Under the pieces are notes generated by a model. It saw nothing but the letters and a program-made list of their open reading frames with translations. It had not been told where the DNA came from and searched no databases. Below are positions 1 to 8,627 of a DNA stretch of 64,000 bases, piece by piece. The stretch is taken from contig NZ_JAUHPV010000002.1 of assembly GCF_030418315.1 (NCBI RefSeq), forward strand, positions 1 through 64,000, written 5' to 3'. Each line of letters opens with the position of its first letter. Within the stretch, counting starts at the first letter, position 1. The DNA is from Demequina zhanjiangensis (GTDB lineage Bacteria; Actinomycetota; Actinomycetes; Actinomycetales; Demequinaceae). The position numbers and the translations under genes were made by a program.

Positions 1-2
1 GA

Positions 3-19
3 TGCGATGCCAGGGCGCA
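3..19. repeat. 17-nt repeat unit in the gene-free left edge (1-116)
   Basis: Positions 3-19 read TGCGATGCCAGGGCGCA and are identical to 42539-42555, where the sequence forms one arm of a long inverted repeat. The element may continue to the left of the window. I see no gene or other clear signal in 1-116. Confidence 0.5.
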
Positions 20-116
20 TCTGCGTCCGACCCGGGCGCGGTCGACAGGGACGATCGCCGAACCTCACCGAGATCAGCGACTGGTCGCGTCGGCGGCGCC
101 CGCCGGTCGGTGACCG

Positions 117-851
117 CTACAGCTCGCGGTGCACGACCTGCGCGGACACCTGAGCTCGCGGCATGATCAGCATCGAGTCGATGTTCACGTGCGCCGGCCG
201 CGAGGCGACCCAGGAGATCGCCTCGGCGATGTCCTGGGCGACGAGCGGCGTCATGCCCTCGTAGACCTTGTCCGCTCGATCCTTGTCCCCGTCGAAGCGG
301 ACCATGGAGAACTCCGTCTCGACGAGGCCAGGGTCGATCTCCGAGACGCGGATCGGCTGGCCCTTCATCTCGAGCCGCAGCACGCGGGTGAGCGCCTTCA
401 CGGCGTGCTTCGCCGCGTTGTAGCCGGCGCCGCCCGGGTACGGCTCGAGCGCCGCGATGGAGCCGAGCGTGATGACCTGACCGTCACCGGACGCGACGAG
501 CTTGGGCAGCAGCCCGCGCACGGTACGCAGCGTGCCGAGCACGTTCACGTCGTACATGCGCAGCCATTCTTCGTCGCTCGCGTCAGCCACTGACGTGGTG
601 CCGAAGGCTCCGCCCGCGTTCGCGACCAGCAGGCTCACCTCGGGGACCGCGTCGCAGAAGGCCTCGACCGACTCGGGGTCCGTCACGTCGAGCGCGAGCG
701 CGGTGCCGCCGATCTCCGCGGCGAGCGCCTCGAGCCGATCGAGCCTGCGCGCGCCCAGGACCACGTGCCATCCGTCTGCGGCGAGCTGACGTGCGGCGGC
801 CTCACCGATGCCGCTCGAGGCTCCGGTGACGACGGCGGTGCGCTGGGTCAT
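117..851 (-). CDS. SDR family NAD(P)-dependent oxidoreductase
   Basis: The 244-residue protein is a classical short-chain dehydrogenase/reductase. The N-terminal Rossmann glycine motif TGASSGIG is at residues 9-16, NAG lies near residue 78, and the catalytic YxxxK appears as YNAAK after the serine in LGSIAA. The length and the PGLVETEF segment resemble the YdfG group of NADP-dependent 3-hydroxy acid/serine dehydrogenases, but the substrate cannot be read from sequence. It is predicted to be soluble and cytoplasmic. It appears to be transcribed alone; the next gene on the same strand ends 126 nt upstream of its start. The family call is secure, the substrate is unknown. Confidence 0.88.
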   Translation of the reverse strand: MTQRTAVVTGASSGIGEAAARQLAADGWHVVLGARRLDRLEALAAEIGGTALALDVTDPESVEAFCDAVPEVSLLVANAGGAFGTTSVADASDEEWLRMYDVNVLGTLRTVRGLLPKLVASGDGQVITLGSIAALEPYPGGAGYNAAKHAVKALTRVLRLEMKGQPIRVSEIDPGLVETEFSMVRFDGDKDRADKVYEGMTPLVAQDIAEAISWVASRPAHVNIDSMLIMPRAQVSAQVVHREL

Positions 852-976
852 GAGGCGATCTCCTTGGATATGCGTGCCCGTGGAGGGCGTGCCGGGACTC
901 TCACCACCATGGCCGGGCGTCGACCACGGCGCCAGAGCCAGTTGCTCCCCCGATGGTAGGGGGAGCCGTGTTTCGC

Positions 977-1333
977 CTAGGTATCGGACGCCTGCGCGCG
1001 GACGAGCGCGATGACGGCCTCGACCCCCAGCCCGGCGTCGCGGGCGCGAGCGACGAGCGCCTTGGCGTCCTCCCCCAGGCCGGCGAACGCGGCGGCACGG
1101 TCGGTGAGGACCGCTCCGCGGCCCCTGCGCATCTCCACGAGACCCTCGTCGCGCAGCTCCTGGTACGCGCGGAGCACCGTGTGGAGGTTCACGTCGAGCG
1201 CTTCCGCGACCTCGCGGGCGGACGGCAGCCGCTCGCCCGGGCCGACGCGCCCTGCGGCGGCATCGGCACGGACGGACGCCGCGATCTGGTCGTAGAGCGG
1301 CGCGTCCGACGCGGGATCAGTCCTGATCAGCAT
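977..1333 (-). CDS. GntR family (YtrA-like) transcriptional regulator
   Basis: This 118-residue protein has an N-terminal winged-helix GntR domain ([17 protein letters not shown], then [25 protein letters not shown]) and only a short helical tail, as in the small YtrA subfamily that usually represses a neighbouring membrane-protein or ABC operon. The ATG at 1333 was chosen because it gives the canonical GntR N-terminus; longer readings add an unrelated Arg/Ser-rich stretch. Its first 17 nt overlap the end of the DUF1648 gene, so the two are translationally coupled in one operon. The palindrome upstream of that operon (2337-2355) is the probable autoregulatory operator. Confidence 0.85.
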   Translation of the reverse strand: MLIRTDPASDAPLYDQIAASVRADAAAGRVGPGERLPSAREVAEALDVNLHTVLRAYQELRDEGLVEMRRGRGAVLTDRAAAFAGLGEDAKALVARARDAGLGVEAVIALVRAQASDT

Positions 1334-2312
1334 GAGCGGCCTTCTGTGCGGCGGCGGCGAGCACCGATGCGGCGGTCTGGGGGTCGTCGACCGTGATGAC
1401 GAAGCGCCGGCCGCTGCGCCGCGTGACCTGGAGCGCCTGGCCGTTGCGCAGGATGATCCCGGTCGCGCCAGGGGCGAACCTGATTCCCCAGCCGCCGAAC
1501 TCGGCGAGGCCGCTGACGTCGATGACCGAGACGTCGGCGATGTCCTCGACGGGGATGGAGAACCGGGGCCAGCCAAGTGCGGATCGCGCCTCGAGGCCGT
1601 CGAGATCGGTGCGCACCCTGAACACCGTGCTGGCGCTGGTGAGCAGCGCCACGAGCAGGACCACACCGGTGAGGATCCAGGCCGCGACGGAGTCGCCGGC
1701 GAGCCACATCCACACCGCAGCTCCGGCGAGCACGATGCTGACGGCGATCAGGATCGCCATGAGCGTCGCCCCTGCTTCGGCCCTCCCGAGCCACACGACC
1801 TTCTCGCTCGGTGCGACCGGCATCGGCCCCACGGCCTGGCGGCTGGGCTGGGCGAGCTCCTGGCGCGGCTGCACCGCCCATCCGAGCAGACCGATGAGGA
1901 CCGCGACGACGTAGGACGCGACGACCACTCCCCCGATGGATGGCTGGTCGCCATCCTCGAGGCCGCGCTGGACCAGCAGCGACCCGGTGGAGATGGTCGC
2001 GATGAGCGCGGTGAAGCCCACCCCGATGGCAGGCATGAGGCGCAGCATCGGGCTGCGCTCGCCGCGCCTGATCGACGGCAGGGTGAACGCCATCATGAGG
2101 GCCGGCAGTCCGAGGCCGACGGCGAGGGTGAGCACCGGGTAGGTCCAAGCGGGCCCGTATCCGTCGGGACCTTCCGAGCCCCAGTGGGTCACGACCTCCG
2201 CGGGGAGGTCTGCCATGAGCCAGAGCTGAAGCGCCAGGGCGATGGCGACGAGCGCGTCGGGCGCGACGAAGCCCACCATGAAGGCGCGGCGCAAGACGGG
2301 GTCGTGACGCAT
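1317..2312 (-). CDS. DUF1648 family membrane protein
   Basis: A 331-residue polytopic membrane protein. The N-terminal part contains the DUF1648 signature ([19 protein letters not shown] near residues 36-54) between hydrophobic helices. Further hydrophobic segments lie near residues 90-115, 125-145 and 180-225. The C-terminal ~100 residues (from about 230) form a soluble domain rich in beta strands. The family is commonly found beside small GntR regulators, as here, and has been linked to cell-envelope stress, but no biochemical activity is assigned. It is the first gene of a two-gene operon with the GntR regulator, which overlaps its 3' end. Confidence 0.75.
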   Translation of the reverse strand: MRHDPVLRRAFMVGFVAPDALVAIALALQLWLMADLPAEVVTHWGSEGPDGYGPAWTYPVLTLAVGLGLPALMMAFTLPSIRRGERSPMLRLMPAIGVGFTALIATISTGSLLVQRGLEDGDQPSIGGVVVASYVVAVLIGLLGWAVQPRQELAQPSRQAVGPMPVAPSEKVVWLGRAEAGATLMAILIAVSIVLAGAAVWMWLAGDSVAAWILTGVVLLVALLTSASTVFRVRTDLDGLEARSALGWPRFSIPVEDIADVSVIDVSGLAEFGGWGIRFAPGATGIILRNGQALQVTRRSGRRFVITVDDPQTAASVLAAAAQKAAHADQD

Positions 2313-2336
2313 GAGATCTCCTCGAGAACGAACACT

Positions 2337-2355
2337 GTTATAGAAGAACTATAAC
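2337..2355. promoter_or_regulatory. Palindromic operator candidate of the GntR regulator
   Basis: GTTATAG, five bases, CTATAAC is a perfect 7-bp inverted repeat, AT-rich in otherwise GC-rich DNA, 24 nt upstream of the DUF1648 start. Position and symmetry fit an operator overlapping the promoter of the DUF1648-GntR operon. Assignment to this regulator is inference. Confidence 0.6.
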
Positions 2356-2378
2356 ACTCGTCCTCGTGCGCGCCAAGG

Positions 2379-3740
2379 TCAGTCAGCCGAGGCCTGACCC
2401 TTCGCCTCCGACTCCGCGCGCCCAGGGGTGCCGCGATGCACGAGCGACGGATCCACGAGGGTCAGACGGAACACCTGAGGCGCCGACAGGAACAGCACCA
2501 CCATGAGGTACCAGCCGCCCTCGACCAGGATCCGCGACTCCGTCAGCGACTGCAGCAGCATCGCCACCGTCAGCAGCGTCCACGCCAGGGGGATGTAGGT
2601 GTCACCCCGATCAGCGCGCTCCACAAGGCGCCACGACGAGCCGAAGATCAGCACCACGATCGCGACCAGGAGGGCCAGCCCGACCAGCCCCATCTGCAGC
2701 CACGTGTCCAGGAACGCGTTGTGGGCGTGCGTCGCCAGCACTCCTGCGCGCTCCACGATCCCGCTGTACGGCGCCTCCCACACGGGCCAGTAGCCCACGT
2801 AGCCCCAGCCCTCGGGCCGCATCTCGGCGGCTGCGACGACCTGCCGCCAGATCTCGGTGCGGTTCGTGAGATCCGCGCCGCGATCGAACACCCCGAAGAT
2901 GACGTCCCTGTACTTGATGGTGAGCACCGCCGCGACAGCAGTCAGCGTCAGCACGGCGCGCGAGATCACCTTCTTGCCGCCCGGCGGCGCCCTCCGGATC
3001 CAGAACGCGGCGATCGTGATCCCCGCGAGATACAACGCCGCCACCGTCACCGTCGCGGACATGGTCAGCAGGTGAACCGCCCCGGCCGCGAGCAGCGTCA
3101 GCGCGGCATCCGCGCGCCGCACCAGCCCCTCGAGCAGCACGACGACGCCCGTCACCGCGGCGAGCAGCGCGATCATCCCGAACGGATTGCGGTTGCCGAC
3201 CCAGCCCTGGATCGGCCCGCCGTCGAGCAGCAGTCCGTCGGTCCACGTCAGATCGTCGCCCACGACGTTCTTGCCATCCGTGAGCGACGTGAGGTCCGTC
3301 ATGGGCGGATAGATGGGCCCGCGCACCAGGAAGGCCGCCACCAGCTCGAGCAGGATGCCGAGCCCGAGCGAGACCTGGAAGCCGCGATACAGCAGAACCA
3401 TGAAGCGCCGATTGCCGGCCGAGCGCACCGTCACCGCCGCAGCGAACGTCGTGGCGAGCAGCACCACCACCGCAAGCACGGACACCGCCCTGGTCGACGA
3501 CCACAGCACGGTCAGCGTCGCCAGGCTGACGAACGCACCGAGCGGCAGCGGCAGCCTGACCGTCGCGAGCGTCGGACGGAACGCCGCAGCGATCGCGACG
3601 ATGCTGAGCACGCAGACCGCCGCGTAGACGGGGATGCCCAAGAGATAGCGGAACCCCTGGCCCGACGTGAGAAGCACGATGATCCACACCGTGAGTCCGT
3701 CACGCACGGGTCGGCTCGAGAGCCGGTCACGCCAGTTCAC
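2379..3740 (-). CDS. O-antigen ligase/polymerase-like membrane protein
   Basis: The 453-residue protein is very hydrophobic, with about 10-12 predicted membrane helices. A long periplasmic-type loop precedes the signature region THAHNAFLDTWLQMGLVGL, which matches the Wzy_C/O-antigen ligase (WaaL/RfaL) superfamily where an H-x-H-N-x-x-L motif lies in the large external loop. In Gram-positive bacteria such proteins usually polymerise or transfer surface polysaccharide or teichoic-acid-like glycans. No glycosyltransferase genes adjoin it, so its glycan is unknown. 168 nt separate its start from the helicase gene upstream. Family call good, precise role open. Confidence 0.7.
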   Translation of the reverse strand: MNWRDRLSSRPVRDGLTVWIIVLLTSGQGFRYLLGIPVYAAVCVLSIVAIAAAFRPTLATVRLPLPLGAFVSLATLTVLWSSTRAVSVLAVVVLLATTFAAAVTVRSAGNRRFMVLLYRGFQVSLGLGILLELVAAFLVRGPIYPPMTDLTSLTDGKNVVGDDLTWTDGLLLDGGPIQGWVGNRNPFGMIALLAAVTGVVVLLEGLVRRADAALTLLAAGAVHLLTMSATVTVAALYLAGITIAAFWIRRAPPGGKKVISRAVLTLTAVAAVLTIKYRDVIFGVFDRGADLTNRTEIWRQVVAAAEMRPEGWGYVGYWPVWEAPYSGIVERAGVLATHAHNAFLDTWLQMGLVGLALLVAIVVLIFGSSWRLVERADRGDTYIPLAWTLLTVAMLLQSLTESRILVEGGWYLMVVLFLSAPQVFRLTLVDPSLVHRGTPGRAESEAKGQASAD

Positions 3741-3908
3741 GCGATCGTCTCCTGTCTCCGCATGGTCCGCACGATCGCCGGGCGAACGTCATCGGCCGGC
3801 GCCCCTCGTGCTCAGTGTGCCTCAGTGACAACGACCCGCCGCCACAGAGGCTCCCGTCCACGAGGCGTCGCAATCAAACCGTGACACGCGGCGACGCGAC
3901 GACGCCGG

Positions 3909-6239
3909 CTACAGCCCGCGCGCGTCCAGCCACGCGAGGAAGTCCTCGGCGGCGATCACGGGAGTCCCCCACTGCGCCGCCTTCCTCGCCTTTCCCGACT
4001 GGGTACCCCTCTCGGCGACGACGAGCACGTCCGTCCTCGTCTTCGTGACGCTCGGCACGGGCACCAGGCCAGCATCGGCAGCCCATCGCATCATGAGGTC
4101 TCGGTCCACGACGCCCCTCGTCGCCGACACGACGGTGCCCGTGAAGCACACGCGTGCCCCTGGCCCCAGCACCGCCGCAGCCTCCACCGGGCCAGCCGCC
4201 TCGAGATCCGGGGGCAGCACGTCGACCCCGAAGTGGCGCTCCGCGGCGCGCACGCGCGCAAGCACATGCTCGTCGTGCGCGATCACCCGCTGCCACGCCC
4301 CCGCAAGCATCTCCGCCATGACCGCGCTCGGGTCATCCTCCGCGGACAGGTTGCCTCCAACGACGAATCCCTCCGCTCCCAGCACCGCGCCGGGGCCCGA
4401 GACTCGCGCCTGCAGGAAGCCACGCCCACGCGACCACGCCGGGAACGCGGTGCCGGCCTCGAGCTCGCCATACGAGTCGCGCAGCCACCTCTCTCCCGCG
4501 TCCCTCATCGCCCGTGCGCGTTCGAGCGCGGTCCCCGTCTCCAGTGCGTCGCGCTCTGCCGAACGCAACGCTGCCACGGGGAGCTCGGAGCCGAGAGCCA
4601 TAGGCTCCACCACGCCATGACGTTTGAGCTCGAAGTCGATCCACCCCAGCGTGCGGTCGATCCCGACACCCACCGGAACCCTCCCCGCGAGGAGCGGGGA
4701 GAGGCAGGCCCACGCCTCCGTCAGCACAGGCGCCAGCTGCACGTCCCGCACGGTGATCCCGAACTCCTCCTGCGCCCCGTACAGGTCGCTCGTGGGGTTC
4801 ACGACGGTCGTCGCCTCGTCGCCCTCATCCGTCACCACGGCGATCTCCACGGGGCGAGGCCTGTAGCGATCGCCCACCGACCCCACCGTGAGGACGCTCA
4901 CGTAGACCCGGCCAGCGTCGGCGTCGTCCCCGCCGCCACGCCCTGACGAGGCGAGGAAGCGCCGGATGCGCCCATCCGTCTTGAGGTCCCGCGGCAGCAC
5001 GTCGCGACGCAGCACCAGGCCATCGAGAGACGTGCAGCGGCTCAACGCCACATACAGCTGACCGTTCGCGAACGTGCCGCCCGTGAGGTCGACCACCACA
5101 CGATGCAGCGTCTGCCCCTGGCTCTTGTGGATCGTGATCGCCCACGCCAGCTTCATCGGCAGCTGCGTGAACCTGCCGACCACCTCGTGACGCACGGCGC
5201 CGCCGCTCGCCACCGGGCGGGTGATCTCCCACGTGTGAGGCCGCACGTGCACCGTCACGCCCTCGCGCAGCCCCACATGGACCACGGGTCCGTCGCGATC
5301 CTTCGTGAGCTCGAGGATGCGACCCAGGGTGCCGTTCGCCCAGCGATCCAGCGGATCGTTGTTGAGCAGCATCACCTGTGCCCCCACCGCCAGGTCCAGG
5401 CTCGCCTCGGTCGGATGCTCGAAGCCGTCCGTGTCCCCCTCGATCTCGGCCCGATACGAGCGCACGGGCGCCGGAAGGCGGTCGAGCATGTGACGGTTGC
5501 GGGCGCCCACGATGCGGTTCGTCGTCGCGAGGGTGAGCCAGAACTCGTCCTCAGGCGGCTCGAAGTCGGGATCCGTGCGCGCGTTGAGGGCGGCGCGCGC
5601 GTCGTCCAGCAGAGAGCCCTCGCGCACCGCGTTGAGGATGTCCACCAGCCCCGAGTCGCCGATCTGCCGGAACACCGTCGTCAGCTCGACCACCGCGAAC
5701 CTGTCGCGATCGAAATGCCGAGCAGAGAAGAAGTAGGGCGTGCCGAAGCGCTCGTCGAAGAAGGCCACCTCGTCGTCCCTCACCACCGGCGGCAGCTGGT
5801 GGAGGTCCCCCACGAGCACCAGCTGGACACCCCCGAAAGGCTCGCCGTGCTTGGGACCGAACCGCTCCAGCGCAGCCGCGAGCGCATCGAACAGGTCGGC
5901 GCGCACCATCGAGGCCTCGTCCACGATCAGCGTGTCCAGCTCCGCGAGAGTCTGGGCGAAGCGGCCGGGGAAGTAGCGCGGCCCCCGCACGTGCTCCTCC
6001 GTCACCCCCATGGGGAAGGAGAACAGGCGGTGGATCGTGTAGCCGTCCACGTTCAGCGCCGCGATGCCCGTGGGAGCGACGGTGATCGCACGCCGACCGG
6101 TCGTCGCCAGGAAGTGGCGGATCAGGGTCGACTTTCCCGTGCCTGCCCGGCCGGTCAGGAACATGTGCGCGCCCGAGTCCAGGAGGTCGAGCGCGCGCTC
6201 GAAGTCCTCCGTGAAGGTGAGCTCAGGCGTCGTCATCAT
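3909..6239 (-). CDS. PIF1-like superfamily 1 helicase with degenerate exonuclease-like region and C-terminal BRCT
   Basis: A 776-residue protein read from the first of two adjacent ATGs (6239 or 6236). Residues 1-440 form an SF1B PIF1/RecD-like helicase: Walker A GRAGTGKST at 30-38, Walker B VDEAS, and a late motif KLAWAITIHKSQGQTL followed by VALSRC. Residues ~444-560 look like a DnaQ/DEDDh exonuclease fold (EIAVV, later FGITVRDVQLAPVLTE), but the expected DxE and His-Asn...Asp catalytic residues are replaced. Residues ~696-776 are a BRCT domain (VCFTGTVV, then TKTRTDVLVV and SGKARKA). It probably acts on DNA during repair or replication. A longer upstream reading adds Arg-rich translation of a repeat element and was rejected. 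Confidence 0.82.
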   Translation of the reverse strand: MMTTPELTFTEDFERALDLLDSGAHMFLTGRAGTGKSTLIRHFLATTGRRAITVAPTGIAALNVDGYTIHRLFSFPMGVTEEHVRGPRYFPGRFAQTLAELDTLIVDEASMVRADLFDALAAALERFGPKHGEPFGGVQLVLVGDLHQLPPVVRDDEVAFFDERFGTPYFFSARHFDRDRFAVVELTTVFRQIGDSGLVDILNAVREGSLLDDARAALNARTDPDFEPPEDEFWLTLATTNRIVGARNRHMLDRLPAPVRSYRAEIEGDTDGFEHPTEASLDLAVGAQVMLLNNDPLDRWANGTLGRILELTKDRDGPVVHVGLREGVTVHVRPHTWEITRPVASGGAVRHEVVGRFTQLPMKLAWAITIHKSQGQTLHRVVVDLTGGTFANGQLYVALSRCTSLDGLVLRRDVLPRDLKTDGRIRRFLASSGRGGGDDADAGRVYVSVLTVGSVGDRYRPRPVEIAVVTDEGDEATTVVNPTSDLYGAQEEFGITVRDVQLAPVLTEAWACLSPLLAGRVPVGVGIDRTLGWIDFELKRHGVVEPMALGSELPVAALRSAERDALETGTALERARAMRDAGERWLRDSYGELEAGTAFPAWSRGRGFLQARVSGPGAVLGAEGFVVGGNLSAEDDPSAVMAEMLAGAWQRVIAHDEHVLARVRAAERHFGVDVLPPDLEAAGPVEAAAVLGPGARVCFTGTVVSATRGVVDRDLMMRWAADAGLVPVPSVTKTRTDVLVVAERGTQSGKARKAAQWGTPVIAAEDFLAWLDARGL

Positions 6240-6272
6240 CCCCGTTCCGTGGCGCACGCACAGGCGCGCACC

Positions 6273-6370
6273 CGACAGTCTGAACCAATCCGACGGGCGA
6301 CACGCCGTGGAACCGCGCCGACGGCCGGGGCTGGTCGGCGTGTCGCGGCTGAGCGTGGTGCGTACTGTCC
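6273..6370. repeat. Dispersed imperfect palindromic element, copy 1
   Basis: A 98-nt intergenic element between the helicase and TetR genes. The left arm (6274-6306) matches 29 of 33 bases of the left arm of a second element at 61877-61909, including the shared runs TGAACCAATCCGA and GGCGACACGCC. The right arm (6337-6370) is an imperfect reverse complement beginning GGCGTGTCG and ending ACTGTCC. No ORF is supported in it. Confidence 0.65.
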
Positions 6371-6390
6371 GGGAGAGCGCGCAGCGCGCC

Positions 6391-7059
6391 TCACACCCCG
6401 CGGTCGAGCCGCCCCGACGACGGCAGCTCGACCGCCAGCTCCTGGAGCCGGGCCATGTCCTCCACCGGCGAGGCGCCCAGATCGCCCCACCCCTGCGACT
6501 CACGCCTCAAGCCGGCCACCGCGATCCCCAGCTGACGTGCGCTCATCATGGTGCGCGCCGGCTCCGGGAGGACGGTCAGCACCCCGAGCTGAGTCATGAG
6601 CGCGACCAGGTCCACGACCGTCACATCCGAGCGGAGCGTCCCTTCAGACTGGGCGCGCGCCACATGGACCTGCAGCCGCGGCTCGAGCTCCGTGCCCGCC
6701 GTCGAGGCCGGGTCGATCTGCGCCATCCGGCGCGCAGCCGCGGCGAACACCGGGTGAGCGTTGTTGGTGGCGACGGAGCGCTCCAGATAGCCCACCACCC
6801 CGCTCCAGCCGTCCGGCGCGTCCTCGAGCGCGTCGAAGATGGCGATGAAGTGCTCATGCGCGCGAGCATGCAGCGCCCGCACGACGTCATCGTGGGAGGC
6901 GAAGCGGCGATACGTCGTCGCCACGCCGAGACCCGCCTCGTGAGCCAGCTCGTTGAGCGAGAACTCGAGCCCCTGGCGCGCGAACAGTCGCTCCGCAGCG
7001 TCAAGGAGCTGACGGCGGCTGCGCGCGATCTCGGGGCGCGGCGCCCGGGACGTGGTCAT
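6391..7059 (-). CDS. TetR/AcrR family transcriptional regulator
   Basis: The 222-residue protein has an N-terminal TetR helix-turn-helix (SRRQLLDAAERLFARQG, then AGLGVATTYRRFASHDDV) and a C-terminal ligand-binding helical domain typical of actinobacterial TetR regulators (GTELEPRLQVHVARAQSEGT, then TVVDLVALM). The ATG at 7059 was chosen because the longer reading runs into the tRNA terminator. A TAGAGT box about 8 nt before this ATG suggests a leaderless or nearly leaderless transcript. No adjacent efflux or catabolic gene identifies the ligand. The 3' side abuts the palindromic element. Confidence 0.82.
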   Translation of the reverse strand: MTTSRAPRPEIARSRRQLLDAAERLFARQGLEFSLNELAHEAGLGVATTYRRFASHDDVVRALHARAHEHFIAIFDALEDAPDGWSGVVGYLERSVATNNAHPVFAAAARRMAQIDPASTAGTELEPRLQVHVARAQSEGTLRSDVTVVDLVALMTQLGVLTVLPEPARTMMSARQLGIAVAGLRRESQGWGDLGASPVEDMARLQELAVELPSSGRLDRGV

Positions 7060-7133
7060 GGGAACCGACTCTAGCCGCGCACCTCGGCGCCCACCGGGCG
7101 CCCTCCTCCCGATTCCCCCACCACCGCCAGCAC

Positions 7134-7166
7134 GAAAAAGCAGGACCGGGGAGACCCGATCCTGCT
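7134..7166 (-). terminator. Rho-independent terminator of tRNA-Ala
   Basis: On the minus strand a stem AGCAGGA...TCCTGCT with GC-rich extension and a 4-base loop is followed directly by TTTTT. It starts 7 nt after the tRNA 3' end. It is the clearest intrinsic terminator in the window. Confidence 0.85.
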
Positions 7167-7173
7167 TGTGTCG

Positions 7174-7246
7174 TGGAGCTGAGGGGAATCGAACCCCTGA
7201 CCTTCTCATTGCGAACGAGACGCGCTACCAACTGCGCCACAGCCCC
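7174..7246 (-). tRNA. tRNA-Ala (anticodon CGC)
   Basis: Reverse-strand cloverleaf of 73 nt. The acceptor GGGGCTG pairs with CAGCTCC and includes the G3-U70 wobble pair that is the identity element of alanine tRNA. The anticodon loop reads TTCGCAA, so the anticodon is CGC (reads GCG). The T arm has GGTTCGAATCC. CCA is not encoded. Confidence 0.95.
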
Positions 7247-7329
7247 ATCGCCCCTTGCGGAGCGGATAACAGGATAGCACCGCGCGGGAGTGCAAGTCAC
7301 ACCGCGCGGGCCCCGTCACCCCAGGACGC

Positions 7330-7367
7330 GCGAGGGCCCGGAAGGCGGAAGCCTTCCGGGCCCTCGC
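7330..7367. terminator. Strong hairpin downstream of the FKBP gene
   Basis: A perfect 17-bp stem (7330-7346 with 7351-7367) around a GGAA loop, 12 nt past the FKBP stop codon. There is no U tract, so it is a terminator or 3'-end protector by position and stability. Confidence 0.6.
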
Positions 7368-7379
7368 GACCTGGCTGGA

Positions 7380-8339
7380 TCAGACCGCGTCGAGCACGTC
7401 GATCACGAAGACGAGCGTCGAGTTCGCCGGGATCGACGAGGTCTCCGAGTCGCCGTAGCCGAGCTCCGGCGGCACGATCAGGAGGACCTGCGAGCCCACC
7501 TGCACGCCGGCGAGACCCTCGACCCAGCCCTCGATCAGGTTGTCGGTGGACAGCGGGAACGAGATCGGGACGCCGTTCGCCCACGAGGACTCGACCTCGG
7601 TGCCGTCCCACAGCGACAGCGCGTACTGCACCGTGACGGTCTGCCCCTCCTCGACCTCGGGGCCGTCGCCCTGGATCAGCGTCTGCGCCACGAGCTCGGC
7701 GGGCTCGTCACCCGCGGTGCTCATGTCCACGGACGGGGTGCCGTCCTCGCCGAGCGTCACCGTCGGGAGGCCGTCGGCCGGAGCCACCGCGGTGCCCTCG
7801 GCGCGCAGCGGCGTCACCTTGTCCACCGTGACGCCCATGACGATCGGGCTGCCGGTGGTGTCGAACGAGCCGTACACGATCTGCGCACCCACGTGCGCGC
7901 CGACCAGCTGCTCGTAGAGGGTCGGGTCGAGCAGGCCCTCGGTCACGCTCAGGAGCTCGGTGTAGCCGGTGGCGTAGGTCGAGTTGACGAGCGACCCGTC
8001 GATCCCGCTGTAGATGACGTAGGACACCGAGGCGCCCGTGCCGTCAGCGATCTCCTCGCCGTCGCCGTCCTGAAGCGTCATCGCGCCGGTGTCCTCGAAC
8101 AGCAGGCACGACTCGAACGCGAGCTCGGGGGCACCGTCGGCGCCTTCGTTCCACTCGACGCTCTCGAGCGCGGCGGCCGTCTCCAGCGTCTCCGCATCTG
8201 CGCAGGCGTTCGCGTCGACGGTCGCACCAGCGGTGGCCGACGCCGTCGCGTCCGGCTCGTCCGAGCTGGTGCAGGCGCTCAGACCGAGCGCGCCGATGGC
8301 CAGGACTGCCGCGGCTGCGGCAGAGCGTCGTACATTCAC
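7380..8339 (-). CDS. FKBP-type peptidyl-prolyl cis-trans isomerase lipoprotein
   Basis: A 319-residue secreted lipoprotein. A short basic start, hydrophobic segment and lipobox LSAC place the lipidated Cys at about residue 23, so it is anchored outside the membrane. The C-terminal ~100 residues are a canonical FKBP domain (GQTVTVQYALSLWDGTEVES, LIEGWVEGL, LLIVPPELGYG, LVFVIDVL). A more divergent FKBP-like region precedes it (VSYVIYSGIDG, then LVGAHVGAQIV), so it is probably a tandem FKBP. It should assist folding of exported proteins. The GTG at 8339 was chosen because GGAGA lies 7 nt upstream and it gives a proper signal peptide; longer readings do not. Confidence 0.88.
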   Translation of the reverse strand: MNVRRSAAAAAVLAIGALGLSACTSSDEPDATASATAGATVDANACADAETLETAAALESVEWNEGADGAPELAFESCLLFEDTGAMTLQDGDGEEIADGTGASVSYVIYSGIDGSLVNSTYATGYTELLSVTEGLLDPTLYEQLVGAHVGAQIVYGSFDTTGSPIVMGVTVDKVTPLRAEGTAVAPADGLPTVTLGEDGTPSVDMSTAGDEPAELVAQTLIQGDGPEVEEGQTVTVQYALSLWDGTEVESSWANGVPISFPLSTDNLIEGWVEGLAGVQVGSQVLLIVPPELGYGDSETSSIPANSTLVFVIDVLDAV

Positions 8340-8627
8340 GTGGATTCTCCGTGGGTCGGGTGTGGCGGCGGGCCGGTCTCGGCAGCGCACGCGCTCCAGA
8401 ACGTGTTCCAGCGTACGCGTCGCACCAGATGCCCAGGGACACGACCCTGCCATGACAACCTCCGAGAACGCGCAGAGGTTCCCTGCGAGAGGCGTTCGCC
8501 ACACCGGCAGAACCGTTTCATGCCGGACACGGCTCCGAAACACCCCCACAACACATCGGCTTTACCGTTCTTTGAAGACTGGCGGTGGACCCTCCGCCCA
8601 CGGCCCGCCTCGAAGGGAGGTGAGCAG
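8340..8627. other. Divergent intergenic region between FKBP and GH92 operons
   Basis: 288 nt without a supported gene. It must carry both divergent promoters. GTTTC at 8514-8518 and GAAAC at 8536-8540 form a spaced inverted pair ahead of the GH92 operon, and GGGAGGTGA at 8614-8622 is the strong GH92 ribosome-binding site. I could not assign a clear -35/-10 pair. Confidence 0.4.

Noticed and set aside
7290-8627. In-frame extension of the GH92 reading frame by 446 codons
   Set aside because: It runs antisense through the FKBP gene and lacks GH92 similarity; GGGAGGTGA and the family N-terminus fix the start at 8628.
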